Shown here: positions 1-10,600 of the stretch, in pieces
How positions within the stretch are numbered: position 1 is the first letter of the stretch
Layout of the letters: the number at the start of each line of letters is the position of its first letter
From: Bacteriovoracia bacterium
GTDB lineage: Bacteria > Bdellovibrionota > Bacteriovoracia > Bacteriovoracales > Bacteriovoracaceae
NCBI GenBank assembly: GCA_030431635.1
Contig: JAUIIL010000008.1
Coordinates: forward strand, 1 to 64,000
Direction: 5' to 3'
Length of the DNA stretch: 64,000 nt
Notes under the pieces: generated by a model
The model's input: only the letters and a program-made list of their open reading frames with translations
What the model was told of the DNA's origin: nothing
Databases searched by the model: none
Position numbers and translations under genes: made by a program

Positions 1-1
1 C

Positions 2-85
2 AGCGTGGGTTTAGATGAGCAAACTATAAAACGGTACGTTGAATACCAGGGGCGCCAGGATGAAGGGGAGCTCATCGAGCTCTAA
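2..85 (+). CDS. C-terminal end of a probable IS200-type (Y1) transposase
   Basis: The window opens inside an open frame that ends with TAA at 83-85. The last 27 residues contain VGLDEQTIKRYVEYQ and an acidic tail. This resembles the end of IS200/IS605-type single-tyrosine transposases, including the REP-associated kind, which commonly finish with a short helix of the form (E)xIKxYIExQ. A GC-rich palindrome starts ten bases after the stop, as expected for the subterminal hairpin these enzymes recognise. The catalytic HUH and Tyr residues lie outside the window, so the family call rests on the tail and the hairpin only. Confidence 0.5.
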   Translation, partial: SVGLDEQTIKRYVEYQGRQDEGELIEL

Positions 86-94
86 CGGTAAGGG

Positions 95-113
95 CCCCGG
101 GCATGCCCGGGGG
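95..113. repeat. GC palindrome (REP/IS-end-like hairpin), copy 1
   Basis: CCCCGGGCATGCCCGGGG at 95-112 is a perfect 18 bp palindrome in otherwise AT-rich DNA. Bases 95-120 are identical to 59096-59121, which form most of a longer palindrome there. It lies between the probable transposase stop and the end of the convergent porin gene (stop 128-130). It is likely the right-end hairpin of the element or a REP unit handled by that transposase. No T-run follows on either strand, so a role as a simple terminator is less likely. Confidence 0.75.
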
Positions 114-127
114 AATCTATGCCTTTT

Positions 128-1351
128 TTAAAAATATTTAGTAAGAGTAAGGTTAACTTGGTTATCTTGATGAAGCGGTTCAAGACCTATTTTTACTAAA
201 CTCTTTTGTGGGGCATCTATATATCTAAACCCTGTTTTCAAAGACCATGTATCAGTAATTCTTTGAGAATAAGTTGTTGAGAAAAGATATTCATGACTTC
301 TCTCCATATCAAAAATAAAACTGATAAATAACTCCTTGCTGAGTACATCGTTTAGAGCAAATCGATAGCCGATTAATGCATCTCTTTGAAAAATTGAAAG
401 ATTGGCCCTATTTTCTTTACTAACGTTAGGAATACTCATCCCTTCGAAGATAAAAGTAGAGTCAGAGCCATTTTTATGGCTAAAGCCATAGTCTAGGCCA
501 AAAGCTATCTGGTGGTGATCTAATTTTTCAAATCCAAGAGCCACAAAGTCTCCTGAATTATCATAATCAATTGAAGCTGTCTCTAGTTTGAAAACAAAAG
601 CATCAATCGCTTGTTGATAAGTTAGACCATACTGAAATATAGGAAGTGTATATAGTTGAATTGAACCATTAGTTGCTGTTGTAACAATAGGATTATATCT
701 GTCTTGGTGTTTTATAGCATATAGGGAAAAATCAATTCCATCAAAACTATGTTCAACTCGAGTGGCCCAACCTAAGTTCCATTTGTCATTCATTTGTTTT
801 CCATCTTTATCAAGATGAATAGGGTCGTTTATTTTTTGGCCAGGTGAAAAAAAGCTTAATCTATTTTCTGATTTTGGCAGGTTAGGATCTTGAATGTGAG
901 GTAGCAGATAAAAATTAAGAGATCCGTTATTTAAGTAATAAGTTGTTTGGAGCATGAGTTCTCCAATCTTATCTGCATTTTCAAGGTTAGAATCAAAGTT
1001 TCTAGGGTTAATGACATCCGCTGGATGAAAAGCTTCAGTCGAAGACCAATTGAGAGTTTGAAATCCACCAATAATAAGCCATCGTTCTCCATCATAACCT
1101 GTGTAAATATCCTCGGGAATAAGAATATCTCTATCGTGATCAGAATAATCTGTTCTAGAACTTAATTTTAATTTTGAAATCCATTTTTTTTTCTCAAAAT
1201 AAGCTTCAATTCTAGGGGCGATAGCACTTCCGTAATCAGTCGTATAGGAATTATTATCATCTTTAAACTGTCTTAGTTCAAAATTAACTTCACCTTTAAA
1301 AGAATTATTTGCAAGAGCAATAATTGGTAGTAAAAGAAAAATAATTTTCAT
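128..1351 (-). CDS. Outer-membrane beta-barrel protein, DUF1302/alginate-porin-like
   Basis: A 407-residue protein with a short signal peptide (MKIIFLLLPIIALA, cleaved near residue 15). The rest alternates polar and aromatic residues and ends in F (LTLTKYF), as outer-membrane barrels do. The segment near residues 95-120 (GGFQTLNWSSTEAFHPADV, then INPRNF) resembles the conserved turn of DUF1302-type barrels, where a GRQxxxWG...xINPxD pattern occurs. The gene starts 8 bp after the LolA-like gene. Such barrels are often paired with LolA-like periplasmic proteins, which suggests export or envelope lipid handling. Substrate unknown. Confidence 0.55.
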   Translation of the reverse strand: MKIIFLLLPIIALANNSFKGEVNFELRQFKDDNNSYTTDYGSAIAPRIEAYFEKKKWISKLKLSSRTDYSDHDRDILIPEDIYTGYDGERWLIIGGFQTLNWSSTEAFHPADVINPRNFDSNLENADKIGELMLQTTYYLNNGSLNFYLLPHIQDPNLPKSENRLSFFSPGQKINDPIHLDKDGKQMNDKWNLGWATRVEHSFDGIDFSLYAIKHQDRYNPIVTTATNGSIQLYTLPIFQYGLTYQQAIDAFVFKLETASIDYDNSGDFVALGFEKLDHHQIAFGLDYGFSHKNGSDSTFIFEGMSIPNVSKENRANLSIFQRDALIGYRFALNDVLSKELFISFIFDMERSHEYLFSTTYSQRITDTWSLKTGFRYIDAPQKSLVKIGLEPLHQDNQVNLTLTKYF

Positions 1352-1359
1352 TACATTTC

Positions 1360-2118
1360 CTATTTCTTTAAGTTTCTTTTATTAAACTCTTTGTCAGAAA
1401 AATTTAATTCTACTTTTCTATCTTTCCACTTTAGAACGGATTTTTTCAAAGTTTGGTGGTTATTCATTGTCACTTCAGTTGCTTTCCACCATTTTTTTAT
1501 TTTTTTAAAACCACTAAAAATAGCGGTCTTTAAAATTTCATTTTTTCTATCAAAGTAATCGATTTTAACGGGATTTAAATATTCCTTGTCCATCCATACC
1601 GTTTGTTTGCTGTAGCCACTATTGTTATTTTTAGGAATTCTGTCTAATTTCCATGTTTCTCTGCTATTAATTTTTTCATCATTTATATATTTATACTGAT
1701 ACTTTTCTATTTCTTGGGAACCAAGATCTTCATAGGTGAATTCACTTCCCATAAAAGAACCTGTTTTGCTTCGAGAAGAAATTCTTTTAACTTTTTTTAA
1801 AGAAGGAAGATAAAGCCATTGATCATCATCTGACTCTTTATGAGTCCAGGTAAGCATTTTTGTTCCATTGACATCTTTTGGCCATAAGAAGGTTAAAAGA
1901 GATTTATCACCATCATGAGGGATTTCTTTAATAATAGAAGTCATTCTTCTTTCAATTTTTTCTCCAGTGGCATTAATAAGAAACATCTCCATTGTGCTTT
2001 GTTCACCAACAAATCCATTGTTATATTCTTGGGATTTTTTTGCAATTTCCAACCCTTTTTCTTCAGGAGAAGAAGCAAAAACACTTAAAATAAAGCAAAA
2101 TAAAATAAACACTTTCAT
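1360..2118 (-). CDS. LolA-like outer membrane lipoprotein-sorting family protein
   Basis: A 252-residue secreted protein with a signal peptide (MKVFILFCFILSVFAS). It carries the signature of the LolA-like family (Pfam LolA_like, 'outer membrane lipoprotein-sorting protein'): WLYLPSLKKVKRISSRSKTG near residue 100, then FMGSEFTYEDL. It is probably periplasmic and binds a lipidated or hydrophobic ligand, but the specific cargo is unknown. I chose the ATG at 2118 because GAGAGG lies eight bases upstream; a TTG two codons earlier sits too close to that site. The gene is followed after 8 bp by the barrel gene, so the two probably work together. Confidence 0.7.
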   Translation of the reverse strand: MKVFILFCFILSVFASSPEEKGLEIAKKSQEYNNGFVGEQSTMEMFLINATGEKIERRMTSIIKEIPHDGDKSLLTFLWPKDVNGTKMLTWTHKESDDDQWLYLPSLKKVKRISSRSKTGSFMGSEFTYEDLGSQEIEKYQYKYINDEKINSRETWKLDRIPKNNNSGYSKQTVWMDKEYLNPVKIDYFDRKNEILKTAIFSGFKKIKKWWKATEVTMNNHQTLKKSVLKWKDRKVELNFSDKEFNKRNLKK

Positions 2119-2135
2119 TTGCAATGCCTCTCTAG

Positions 2136-4928
2136 TTATAAGACGTCTTTTAAAAAGACTCCTGTATGTGATTTTTTAAATTTAGCGACTTCCTCTGGTG
2201 TTCCTTCTGCAATAACTTCACCACCAAACTTTCCACCTTCTGGTCCTAAATCAATAATATAATCAGCTGTTTTAATGACATCAAGGTTATGCTCAATAAC
2301 AATAACACTATGACCGTTATCGACAAGTTGATTGATGGCCTTTAATAAAATAGCGATATCGTGAAAATGAAGTCCAGTAGTGGGTTCATCAAGAATATAA
2401 AGACAATGTCCCTTAGGTCTTTTAGATAACTCACGAGAAAGTTTAAGTCGTTGGGCCTCTCCCCCTGAAAGAGTTGTTGCTGGTTGACCAAGTTTCATAT
2501 AGCCAAGACCGACACTATATAACGTCTCTAAGGCCCTAGATATTTTGGTATGGTTTGAAAAGAAACTTTTTGCTTCTTCAATAGACATATTTAAAACTTC
2601 TGAAATATTTTTATTTCTATATGTTATTAATAAAGTTTCTTCATTATATCTTTTTCCATGGCAAGAGTTACATGTAATAAAAACATCAGGTAAAAAATGC
2701 ATTTCTACTTTTAAAGTTCCATTTCCTTCACAGCTCTCGCACCGTCCTCCTTTAACATTAAAGCTAAAACGACCAGGTTGGTAACCTCTTATTTTTGCTT
2801 TATTTGTACTTGAAAAAAGTTTTCTAATATCATCAAAAAGACCTGTATAGGTGGCAGGGTTTGATTTAGGAGTTCTTCCAATAGGAGATTGGTCTAGTTT
2901 TATAATTGAATCAATGAGATGAGCGTTTTTAATTTTTTTAAAATTAGTTGAGGAGGAAGTTTTTTTATCGATAACGTTTTTGATCGCTGGAGTTACAATT
3001 TTATGAATAAGTGTTGATTTCCCTGATCCACTCACACCTGTCACACAGGTTAACGAATGAATAGGTATTTTTATATCAATTTCTTTTAAATTAAATTCTT
3101 TTGCTCCAAATATTTCAATGAAATTATCTGAAACCCTTCTTTTTTCAGGAATAGAAATTTTGTACCTACCAGAAAGATAATCAGCTGTTAAAGTTCCTTC
3201 TTTTTTTAATACAGAATTTAATGTGCCTTCGTTAACAATTTCTCCACCGTGTATTCCTGCCCCTGGCCCTATGTCAATAATATGATCTGCACTTCTAATT
3301 GTTTCTTCATCGTGCTCAACCACAATAACTGTATTTCCTAGTTCTTTTAGAGAAATAAGAGTTTTAATGAGTCTTTGATTATCTCTTTGATGAAGTCCAA
3401 TACTGGGTTCATCTAAAACATAAATAACACCTGATAAAGCAGAACCTATTTGTGTTGCTAATCTGATTCTTTGACTTTCTCCTCCAGATAATGTGACAGC
3501 ACTACGATTAAGAGTAAGATAGCTAAGACCAACATCAATTAGAAAAGTAAGACGATCTTTAATTTCTTTTAAAAGTTTTTCTGCAATTATCTTTTTTTCA
3601 CCTTTAAAGCTTATTTTATTAATAAAGTCATAACATTCATCAATAGGAAGAGCAGATAAATCTACAATAGAGAGACCTTCTATTGTTGCTGAAAGGGCAT
3701 AAGGATTAAGTTTTTTGCCATTACATTCGTTGCAAATTTCTATTTCCATGAATTCTTCTAAAGATTCTCTCGTTCTTTCAGAAGAGGTTTCATTGTATTT
3801 TTTTTCAAGCCAGCTAATCATTCCAGGAAAGTTTTTCTTAAAATTAAACTGAGAGTTTTCTGATTCAAAAGAATAAGTGTAGGTTTTATCACTTCCATGA
3901 AAAAGAATTTTTTTAAACTCTGACGAAATTTCTTTAAAACTAGTAACTAGTGAAACCTTCTCTTTTTTCGCAACAGATTTTACCATTTGAAGTAAAAAAG
4001 AGTTTTTGTTTAAAAGAGGAAGAGCTCCTTTTGTTAGGCTCAATGTTTCATCCATAATGAGGCTTTTCTCGCTGAACCCCTTTGATTCACCTAAGCCATT
4101 ACATTTAGGGCATGCACCTAAGGGGGAATTAAAGGAAAAGAGTCTAGCTTCTAATTCAGGGTATCCTGTTTGAGATTCTTCACAAAAATATTTTTCAGAA
4201 AAAAAATGATCTTTATCGTCAATATTTACAATGACAAAGCCATGAGAAATTTTTAATGAATGCTCTATAGAATCCGTTAGTCTAGAACGAATATCAGGTT
4301 TCATAACAATTCTATCAATAATGAGTTCAATAGTATTATATTTATTTTTATTAATCTTTAGATCTTCAGAAAGGGTTTGTATTTCACCGTTAACCCTAAC
4401 TCTTGAAAAACCCATTGTTTGGTATTTTAAAATCTCTTCTTTATGTTCACCCTTTTGATTTTTAATAATTGGAGAGATAATTTGAAACTTAGTTTTTTCA
4501 GGGTATTTAAGTAATGTTTCAACTATCTGTTGAGCGGACTGAGCTGAGAGTTCTTTCCCGGTTACAGGTGAATGAGCAATTGCAGTTTTTGAATACAAAA
4601 CTCTTAAGTAGTCATAAATCTCAGTTACTGTTCCAACGGTAGAACGAGGGTTTTTAGTCGTTGATTTTTGATCGATAGCAATAGAAGGAGATAATCCTGA
4701 GATTGATTCAACATCTGGAGGATCTATTTGACCTAAGAATTGTCTTGCATAGGAAGATAAAGATTCAATATACCTTCTCTGGCCTTCGGCATAAATTGTA
4801 TCAAAAGCCAGAGATGATTTTCCAGAACCAGAAGGGCCTGTAATGACAGTTAGTTTATCTCTGGGTATTTCAACTGAAATATTTTTTAAGTTATGTACTT
4901 TTGCTTTAGAGATTTTAATTGTTTTCAA
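2136..4928 (-). CDS. uvrA: Excinuclease ABC subunit A (UvrA)
   Basis: A full-length 930-residue UvrA, the damage-sensing ATPase of nucleotide excision repair. It has two ABC modules. The first Walker A ([14 protein letters not shown]) is near residue 31, and the second ([10 protein letters not shown]) is in the C-terminal half. Each module has an LSGGE-type signature ([26 protein letters not shown]). Paired cysteines of the zinc modules are visible ([24 protein letters not shown]...CNSCHGKRY). Its start overlaps the end of pdxA by 14 bp. It is encoded in the same block as mfd, the factor that brings Uvr proteins to stalled RNA polymerase. Confidence 0.98.
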   Translation of the reverse strand: MKTIKISKAKVHNLKNISVEIPRDKLTVITGPSGSGKSSLAFDTIYAEGQRRYIESLSSYARQFLGQIDPPDVESISGLSPSIAIDQKSTTKNPRSTVGTVTEIYDYLRVLYSKTAIAHSPVTGKELSAQSAQQIVETLLKYPEKTKFQIISPIIKNQKGEHKEEILKYQTMGFSRVRVNGEIQTLSEDLKINKNKYNTIELIIDRIVMKPDIRSRLTDSIEHSLKISHGFVIVNIDDKDHFFSEKYFCEESQTGYPELEARLFSFNSPLGACPKCNGLGESKGFSEKSLIMDETLSLTKGALPLLNKNSFLLQMVKSVAKKEKVSLVTSFKEISSEFKKILFHGSDKTYTYSFESENSQFNFKKNFPGMISWLEKKYNETSSERTRESLEEFMEIEICNECNGKKLNPYALSATIEGLSIVDLSALPIDECYDFINKISFKGEKKIIAEKLLKEIKDRLTFLIDVGLSYLTLNRSAVTLSGGESQRIRLATQIGSALSGVIYVLDEPSIGLHQRDNQRLIKTLISLKELGNTVIVVEHDEETIRSADHIIDIGPGAGIHGGEIVNEGTLNSVLKKEGTLTADYLSGRYKISIPEKRRVSDNFIEIFGAKEFNLKEIDIKIPIHSLTCVTGVSGSGKSTLIHKIVTPAIKNVIDKKTSSSTNFKKIKNAHLIDSIIKLDQSPIGRTPKSNPATYTGLFDDIRKLFSSTNKAKIRGYQPGRFSFNVKGGRCESCEGNGTLKVEMHFLPDVFITCNSCHGKRYNEETLLITYRNKNISEVLNMSIEEAKSFFSNHTKISRALETLYSVGLGYMKLGQPATTLSGGEAQRLKLSRELSKRPKGHCLYILDEPTTGLHFHDIAILLKAINQLVDNGHSVIVIEHNLDVIKTADYIIDLGPEGGKFGGEVIAEGTPEEVAKFKKSHTGVFLKDVL

Positions 4929-5829
4929 AGTGAACCAACTCTTTTTCTAACCATTTAAACAGATAAAACGAACCGAAGTAGTTAGCTTGGTTTTTACCAT
5001 ATAAACCAAAAGCTGTCCCATGATCAACGCTAATTCTTATAAAAGGAAGTCCAAAAGTAATATTAATTCCAGCATGCGAAAATTGAGATTTAAAATAGGC
5101 CAAACCCTGATCATGATAGGCATAAACTAGTAATTGATTAATATTACGATGATATGTATGGGTAATGTCTCCAGAAAAAGGGCCTTTTGCAGTCTGGTTT
5201 TTTTCAACGTATCTTTTTATAATGTTATCTTCTGTTCCGAGAATTCCATCCTCTCCTGCATGTGGATTGATACCGCTGAAAATAATTTCAGAAATATTTC
5301 GATTAATTCGTTTTAATCCTTTAAGAGTATTAGTGATTTTATCTTCAACCAATTTTTCTTTAATCTTATGAGTAACTTCTTTAAGTGGAATATGATCAGT
5401 TAATAATAAAAGATTAATATTGTGAGAAATAAAACACATCGACATGTTTGAATTAAGAAACTTTTTTCTAAAATATTCTGTATGGCCATGTAAAAGCTCA
5501 CCATTGAGTATTAACTGGTCTTTGCTTGTTGGAAGCGTGACGAGTGTATCATCTTTCTTGATGATATCTAAAATGGATTCTAAACAGACTGTTGATTGAG
5601 GAAGAAGACGGTTTGTTTGAAAGGAGCATAAAAGAGTGGCTTGAGAAAAGGTGACAAGAGAATCTTGTATTTTAAATACTATGTTCATTGTTTTTAAAGT
5701 ATCTATTAAAGAGTCTTTAAAACAATAAAGGATAATCTTTTTTTGAAACTTCTTTCCAAGTAAAAGATATGTCTTTAGGAAAACTTCAAGAGAGACAGAT
5801 TTTTCATGTCCTTGCGATACGTAAATCAT
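4915..5829 (-). CDS. pdxA: 4-hydroxythreonine-4-phosphate dehydrogenase (PdxA), divergent N-terminus
   Basis: A 304-residue PdxA-family enzyme, which oxidises 4-phosphohydroxythreonine in pyridoxal-phosphate synthesis. Motifs present are [11 protein letters not shown] near 111-120, TDHIPL (His146), [10 protein letters not shown] (His190), [10 protein letters not shown] (His239) and [19 protein letters not shown]. The three histidines match the family's metal ligands. The N-terminus is altered: [15 protein letters not shown] stands where most PdxA have GEPAGIGPE. The middle is also shortened, so substrate range could differ. Gene order SurA-like then pdxA (2 bp apart) echoes the surA-pdxA linkage of enterics. 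Confidence 0.88.
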   Translation of the reverse strand: MIYVSQGHEKSVSLEVFLKTYLLLGKKFQKKIILYCFKDSLIDTLKTMNIVFKIQDSLVTFSQATLLCSFQTNRLLPQSTVCLESILDIIKKDDTLVTLPTSKDQLILNGELLHGHTEYFRKKFLNSNMSMCFISHNINLLLLTDHIPLKEVTHKIKEKLVEDKITNTLKGLKRINRNISEIIFSGINPHAGEDGILGTEDNIIKRYVEKNQTAKGPFSGDITHTYHRNINQLLVYAYHDQGLAYFKSQFSHAGINITFGLPFIRISVDHGTAFGLYGKNQANYFGSFYLFKWLEKELVHFENN

Positions 5830-5831
5830 GA

Positions 5832-6731
5832 CTAATGGTATTGAATGAAATAATTAATTTTTTCGTTTAAAAACCATGAATTATTAATTTTTTGAGATAG
5901 TTTAAAGAAAAGTTCATTTTTTATTTTTTGTCGTTCTTTGATATAAACTTCAGATTCTTTTAGATCTTTTTGCTTAATATAAAAAATGTGGACATAATTG
6001 TTTTTTCTAATGGGAGTTGAAAAACTTCCTTCATCAGTACTTTTTAGAACAGAAGCCAACTCAGGATCAAGATTTTCTTCTGATACCGATTCAATAAAAT
6101 TAGACTCAATGTCCTTATAAAGCTCAGGAATATTTCCTGTGAGTCGATAATTCTTAAGTATCACAGGAAGGTTTTTTTCAGCATCCTTGTCAACAAGTTC
6201 AGATTTTAAATAAAAATCAACAAGAGAATATTTAAAACCAAGGGCCTTGTTATTTTTATTCATTTGGTAGAAAGTATTTTTAATTTCTTGTTCGGTAATA
6301 GAAACTAGAGGTGCGATAACTCTAGAAGTGAAAATATTAAGCTCCATTGTTTCTCTAATAATTTCAAAATATTCAGAAAAACTGATACCTTCTGTTTTTA
6401 AATATTTCATCAAATCATTTCTTGATAAACCAAGTCTTTTTTCAGTCATTTGAATTCTGTTTTCCACGGCATCATCAGAAACAACATAGCCAAGAGAAGA
6501 GAGCTTATCCCTCACAATATAAGTATAAAAAATTTTATCTAAGAGTTCCTTGTTTTCGTACTTTTCTCTATCGTAGATTAACGGAGAGATTTCTTTTCTA
6601 GCATGGGTTGTTTTATCAATCTGATTTAGTTCAGATAAAGTAATAACTTTATCATTAATAACACCAGATATCTTATCAAGTAATTTTGCCTGGAGGTTGC
6701 ACGATAGAATAAGAAGTATAACTAGTTTCAT
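5832..6731 (-). CDS. SurA-like periplasmic chaperone without an evident parvulin domain
   Basis: A 299-residue protein with a short signal peptide (MKLVILLILSCNLQA). It then has the SurA N-domain pattern (ISGVINDKVITLSELNQID) and a helical core typical of the SurA/PpiD peptide-binding fold (residues about 25-165). The C-terminal half lacks the GDLG and FG..HI.K motifs of a parvulin domain, so it is probably a chaperone only. It sits between a parvulin PPIase and pdxA in one operon. Role inferred: carrying unfolded barrel proteins through the periplasm. Confidence 0.7.
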   Translation of the reverse strand: MKLVILLILSCNLQAKLLDKISGVINDKVITLSELNQIDKTTHARKEISPLIYDREKYENKELLDKIFYTYIVRDKLSSLGYVVSDDAVENRIQMTEKRLGLSRNDLMKYLKTEGISFSEYFEIIRETMELNIFTSRVIAPLVSITEQEIKNTFYQMNKNNKALGFKYSLVDFYLKSELVDKDAEKNLPVILKNYRLTGNIPELYKDIESNFIESVSEENLDPELASVLKSTDEGSFSTPIRKNNYVHIFYIKQKDLKESEVYIKERQKIKNELFFKLSQKINNSWFLNEKINYFIQYH

Positions 6732-6750
6732 TAGTACTAGTTATACCTAA

Positions 6751-7560
6751 TTATTTTAAATATTGCTTGTTAATTTTAATTTCAGCTGATTTTCTTAGTT
6801 TTTCAAAATAATCTGCTAAAACTTTATCACGCTTTTGGTCATGAAGAATTTTTTTATAAACATCCTTGTTGATATCCTTGAAGTCTTTAACCCCAGTTAT
6901 TTTAATTAAATGAACACCGTATTGTGTTCTTACTGGACCTACTATTTTACCTACATTTTGACCTTTAATGGCTTCATAAAACTCAGGAACGTATCCAGAA
7001 GGTGGGTGAAAACCAAGATCTCCTGAATTATAGGCACTGCTTGATTGTGAGTACTTAGATGCTAATTCATCAAACTTTTCAGGCTCATTTTTCACGTTAT
7101 TTAGAATAGTTATAAGTTGATCATAAGCTGATTTAACATCTTCTTTTGTAGGAAATGCTCTTAATCGGATAAGAATATGGCTTGTTCTGTATTCTTTGTT
7201 GTTTTTATAATACTCCTCAACATCTTTATCTGTTATTTGAGGTGCTATTTTTAAAAGTTCAGCTTCAAGATCTTTTGAAACTTGAGCATGAAAGAGCAGA
7301 TCATCTACCTTTTTTCTTACAACAGGATCTTGAATAAGATTCTGTTTTTTTGCTTTTTGAACTCCAAGCTCTCGATTAATGAGTTCTGTAAGACTTGATT
7401 CCATTGTTATTTTCTTATTTGAAATAGTAAGCATGCTTTGTCGGTAATAATTCTCCAATTCAGAAAGAGATATATTCTCACCATTCACGGTCGCAACAAT
7501 ATCTTCAGCGAAAGAGAAGTTCATAACTAATAAAAAAATAAACAAAATCTTAATCATCAT
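6751..7560 (-). CDS. Parvulin-type peptidyl-prolyl cis-trans isomerase, exported
   Basis: 269 residues: a signal peptide (MMIKILFIFLLVMNFSFA), a SurA/PrsA-like N-domain (VATVNGENISLSELE), then a complete rotamase/parvulin domain. The rotamase signature residues are YRTSHILIRL, ELASKYSQSSSAYNSGDLGF, then GPVRTQYGVHLIKI. The family catalyses proline isomerisation of exported proteins in the periplasm. It lies 46 bp downstream of mfd and 19 bp upstream of the SurA-like gene, so the two foldases are probably co-expressed. Confidence 0.88.
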   Translation of the reverse strand: MMIKILFIFLLVMNFSFAEDIVATVNGENISLSELENYYRQSMLTISNKKITMESSLTELINRELGVQKAKKQNLIQDPVVRKKVDDLLFHAQVSKDLEAELLKIAPQITDKDVEEYYKNNKEYRTSHILIRLRAFPTKEDVKSAYDQLITILNNVKNEPEKFDELASKYSQSSSAYNSGDLGFHPPSGYVPEFYEAIKGQNVGKIVGPVRTQYGVHLIKITGVKDFKDINKDVYKKILHDQKRDKVLADYFEKLRKSAEIKINKQYLK

Positions 7561-7606
7561 ATATTCCTCAATTTTCTTTTTATTATATAACAGTTAGGAA
7601 AAAATA

Positions 7607-10600
7607 CTAAGAAATCTTACTGACAATTAGTTGACAAAATTCGTTGAACTTATCTTTTGAGAGCTCTTCTTTAAATGAACAGTCGATAGTAAAGTTTGGG
7701 TTTATTTTATAAACTTTTGGTCTACTCATGAAAAAATCCAAAATTCGATTTCTTAAATCAGGATTAGATTCAACTTTTTCCTTATTAAAAGAGAGTGAGA
7801 CTTTGTTTTTTGAAAGTTTGATGATGGAAAGTGGTAGTTTGGACAGAGTATTTCGAATTTTAAGAATGAAAATAAGGTTTTGTGCATTATGTGGTATTGG
7901 CCCATAAACTTGTTCGATCTGACTCTCAATTTCATCAATTTTTTCATTTTCTCTTGAATTAGATAGCTTTTTATATGTTTTTAATCTTTGCCCTGAATCT
8001 TGTATATAATCCTCAGGTATATAGGAATCAAAATAGGTATGGATTTCAATATCATTGAAAGTTTCAAAACTTTTTCCAGAAAGTTCGCTGATAGCTTCAT
8101 TAAGCATTTCCATATAAAGCTCAAGTCCAACTTGATTAATATGACCGGATTGCTCAGCACCTAAGATATCACCAGCACCTCTAATTTCAAGATCTGTTGA
8201 AGCAATGGCAAAGCCAGAGCCGACATCTGCAAAAGTTTGAAGTGCCTTAAGTCTTTTTTGGGCAATACTAGATAAAATTTTATTCTGTCCTATGGCAAAA
8301 TAAGCAAATGCTTTTTTATCAGATCTCCCTATTCTTCCCCTTAGTTGATGCAGTTGAGCAAGTCCGAAGGTATCAGCATTGTTGATTATCATTGTATTTG
8401 CGTTTGGGATATCAATTCCAGATTCAATAATAGTCGTTGAAAGCAAAATATCTGTTTCATGTGCATAGAATTCTTTAATTTTTGTTTCAAGTTCTTTTTC
8501 ACCCATTTGTCCATGGCCAACAGAAATTTTAGCATGAGGGACTAAGCTTTTAATTTCATCAGCTATTCTTTGAATATCTTTAACTCTGTTATGAACAAAA
8601 AAGATCTGCCCTCCTCTCTTTAGTTCCTTTTCAATAGCATCCTTAATAGTATGTTTGTCATACTTAATAAGATAAGTTTTAATCGACTGCCTGCGAGGGG
8701 GGGGTGTCTGAATAAGGGAGAGATCTCTGATTCCTAAAAAAGAGAGTTGAAGTGTTCTTGGAATTGGAGTTGCAGTCATCGTGAGACAATCCACGTTAGT
8801 TTTTAAAAGTTTAAGTTTCTCTTTATGGCCAACTCCAAAACGATGTTCTTCATCTATAACAATGAGCCCTAAATCATTAAATTCTATATTTTTGGCCAAT
8901 AATTTATGTGTTCCAATGATGATATCAATTTCACCAGACTTCAATTTATCTAGCGTTTCTTTTGTTTGTGAAGGTGTCTTAAATCTTGAAATAAAATCAA
9001 CTTTAACGGCTTGAGCTTTAAAGCGCTTGCTGAAGCTTTCAAAGTGCTGGAGCGCAAGAACTGTAGTAGGAACAAGAACAGCCACTTGTTTATGGTCAAG
9101 CACTGCCTTAAAAGCCGCTCTCATTGCAACTTCTGTTTTCCCAAAACCAACATCCCCACAAATAAGTCGATCCATTGGAGTTTGAGATTGCATGTCTTCT
9201 AATACGTCGTGAATAGCTTTTTCCTGATCGGGAGTTTCTTCAAAGGGAAAAGAATGCTCAAATTCATAATAGTCATGATCTGGTTTAGAAAAAATAAAAC
9301 CTTGGCTTTCTTTTCTTTTGGCTTGAAGTTCAAGTAAGTCAAATGCAAGTTTTTTAATTGATTTTTTGATTTTTGATTTATTCTGATTAAATTTTTGAGA
9401 TCGAAGATTTGCAACCTTTAGGTCTGCATCTGAGTTAGCTTGTTTTTGAATGAGGTTAATTTTATATACAGGCACTAAAACTTTATCTTCGGAGTCATAG
9501 TGAATGACAATAAAGTCAGATGTGCGCCCTCCCACATCTATTGATTCAAGGCCTTTATAAATACCGAGCCCATGGTCTCTATGGATAACAAAATCATTGA
9601 TTTTTAAACTGGCCATTTGTTCAGCAAATAAATCAGGATTAAAAGAAGATTTTTTAGTTTTCTTTGTTTTGATCGAAAATAAATCTGCTTGGGAAATAAA
9701 CCAAGATCGTTCAAGTGGATAATAGAACCCTTTATCAAGAGGAAATTTAATATAATTTATTTTTGATTTTAAAAAGCCTAGTTCAGTATTATTATCAATC
9801 AAAAATTGAATTTCATCTTTAATTTTTTCAGTTTGATAACAAAAGAAAAAACTCTCTTCTTTTTTTGAATTTTTAGCTAAAACTTTAAAAAAGCGTTCTT
9901 TAAAGTTTAAATCTTTAAGATCAAGTGATTGAGTATTAATATGTGTTTGAATATCAACCAGCTTAAGGTGAATCTTTTCTTCTTCTCTAAGATCAATTTT
10001 AATTTCAACATCATCAATAATAATTTTTTTTAATTTTTCTAAGTTTAAATTAAAGTTCAGGTCATAAAAAAAACTAACTTCAGGAAATATATTCATACTT
10101 TCTACATCTGATTGTGACTGAATAAAATCACTTCTTAACGAATCAATAAAAAGTTCAAAATTTTCAATTTGGTTAGCAAGGTTAAAAAAATGAAAAAAAG
10201 AATCCTCCTTCAAATAATGAGAGAGTGTTTCTGTGTCTTTAAAAAATAAAGGTATTAAATGAGCAATATCTGTAAAATCATTATCCTTTATGCTTTCAGA
10301 AAAGAGTTCTTTTCTTTGAAAATATTTGTTTTTAAAACGAGGTTCAGGCATTGGAATATGTTCTCTAAGTTGAATCACAAAATCTTCTTGTTTTAAAATA
10401 TAAGGAGAAGCAGAGATTAAAAGATTTGAATAAGAGTTATTTCTAAGAGTTTTTTGAGTTTCTTTTTCTATTTGAAATATTTCTTCGATCATATCATCAA
10501 AATAATGAACTCTTATAGGAGAAGAGTTTGAGGGATAAATATCAAATATTTCTCCTTTCTGGGAAAACAAGCCTGGCTTGTCCGCTATAGGTGCATTTTT

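Noticed and set aside
95-112. Palindrome as a terminator for the porin gene
   Set aside because: There is no T-run after the stem on the relevant strand, and the same sequence recurs at an unrelated deletion scar.
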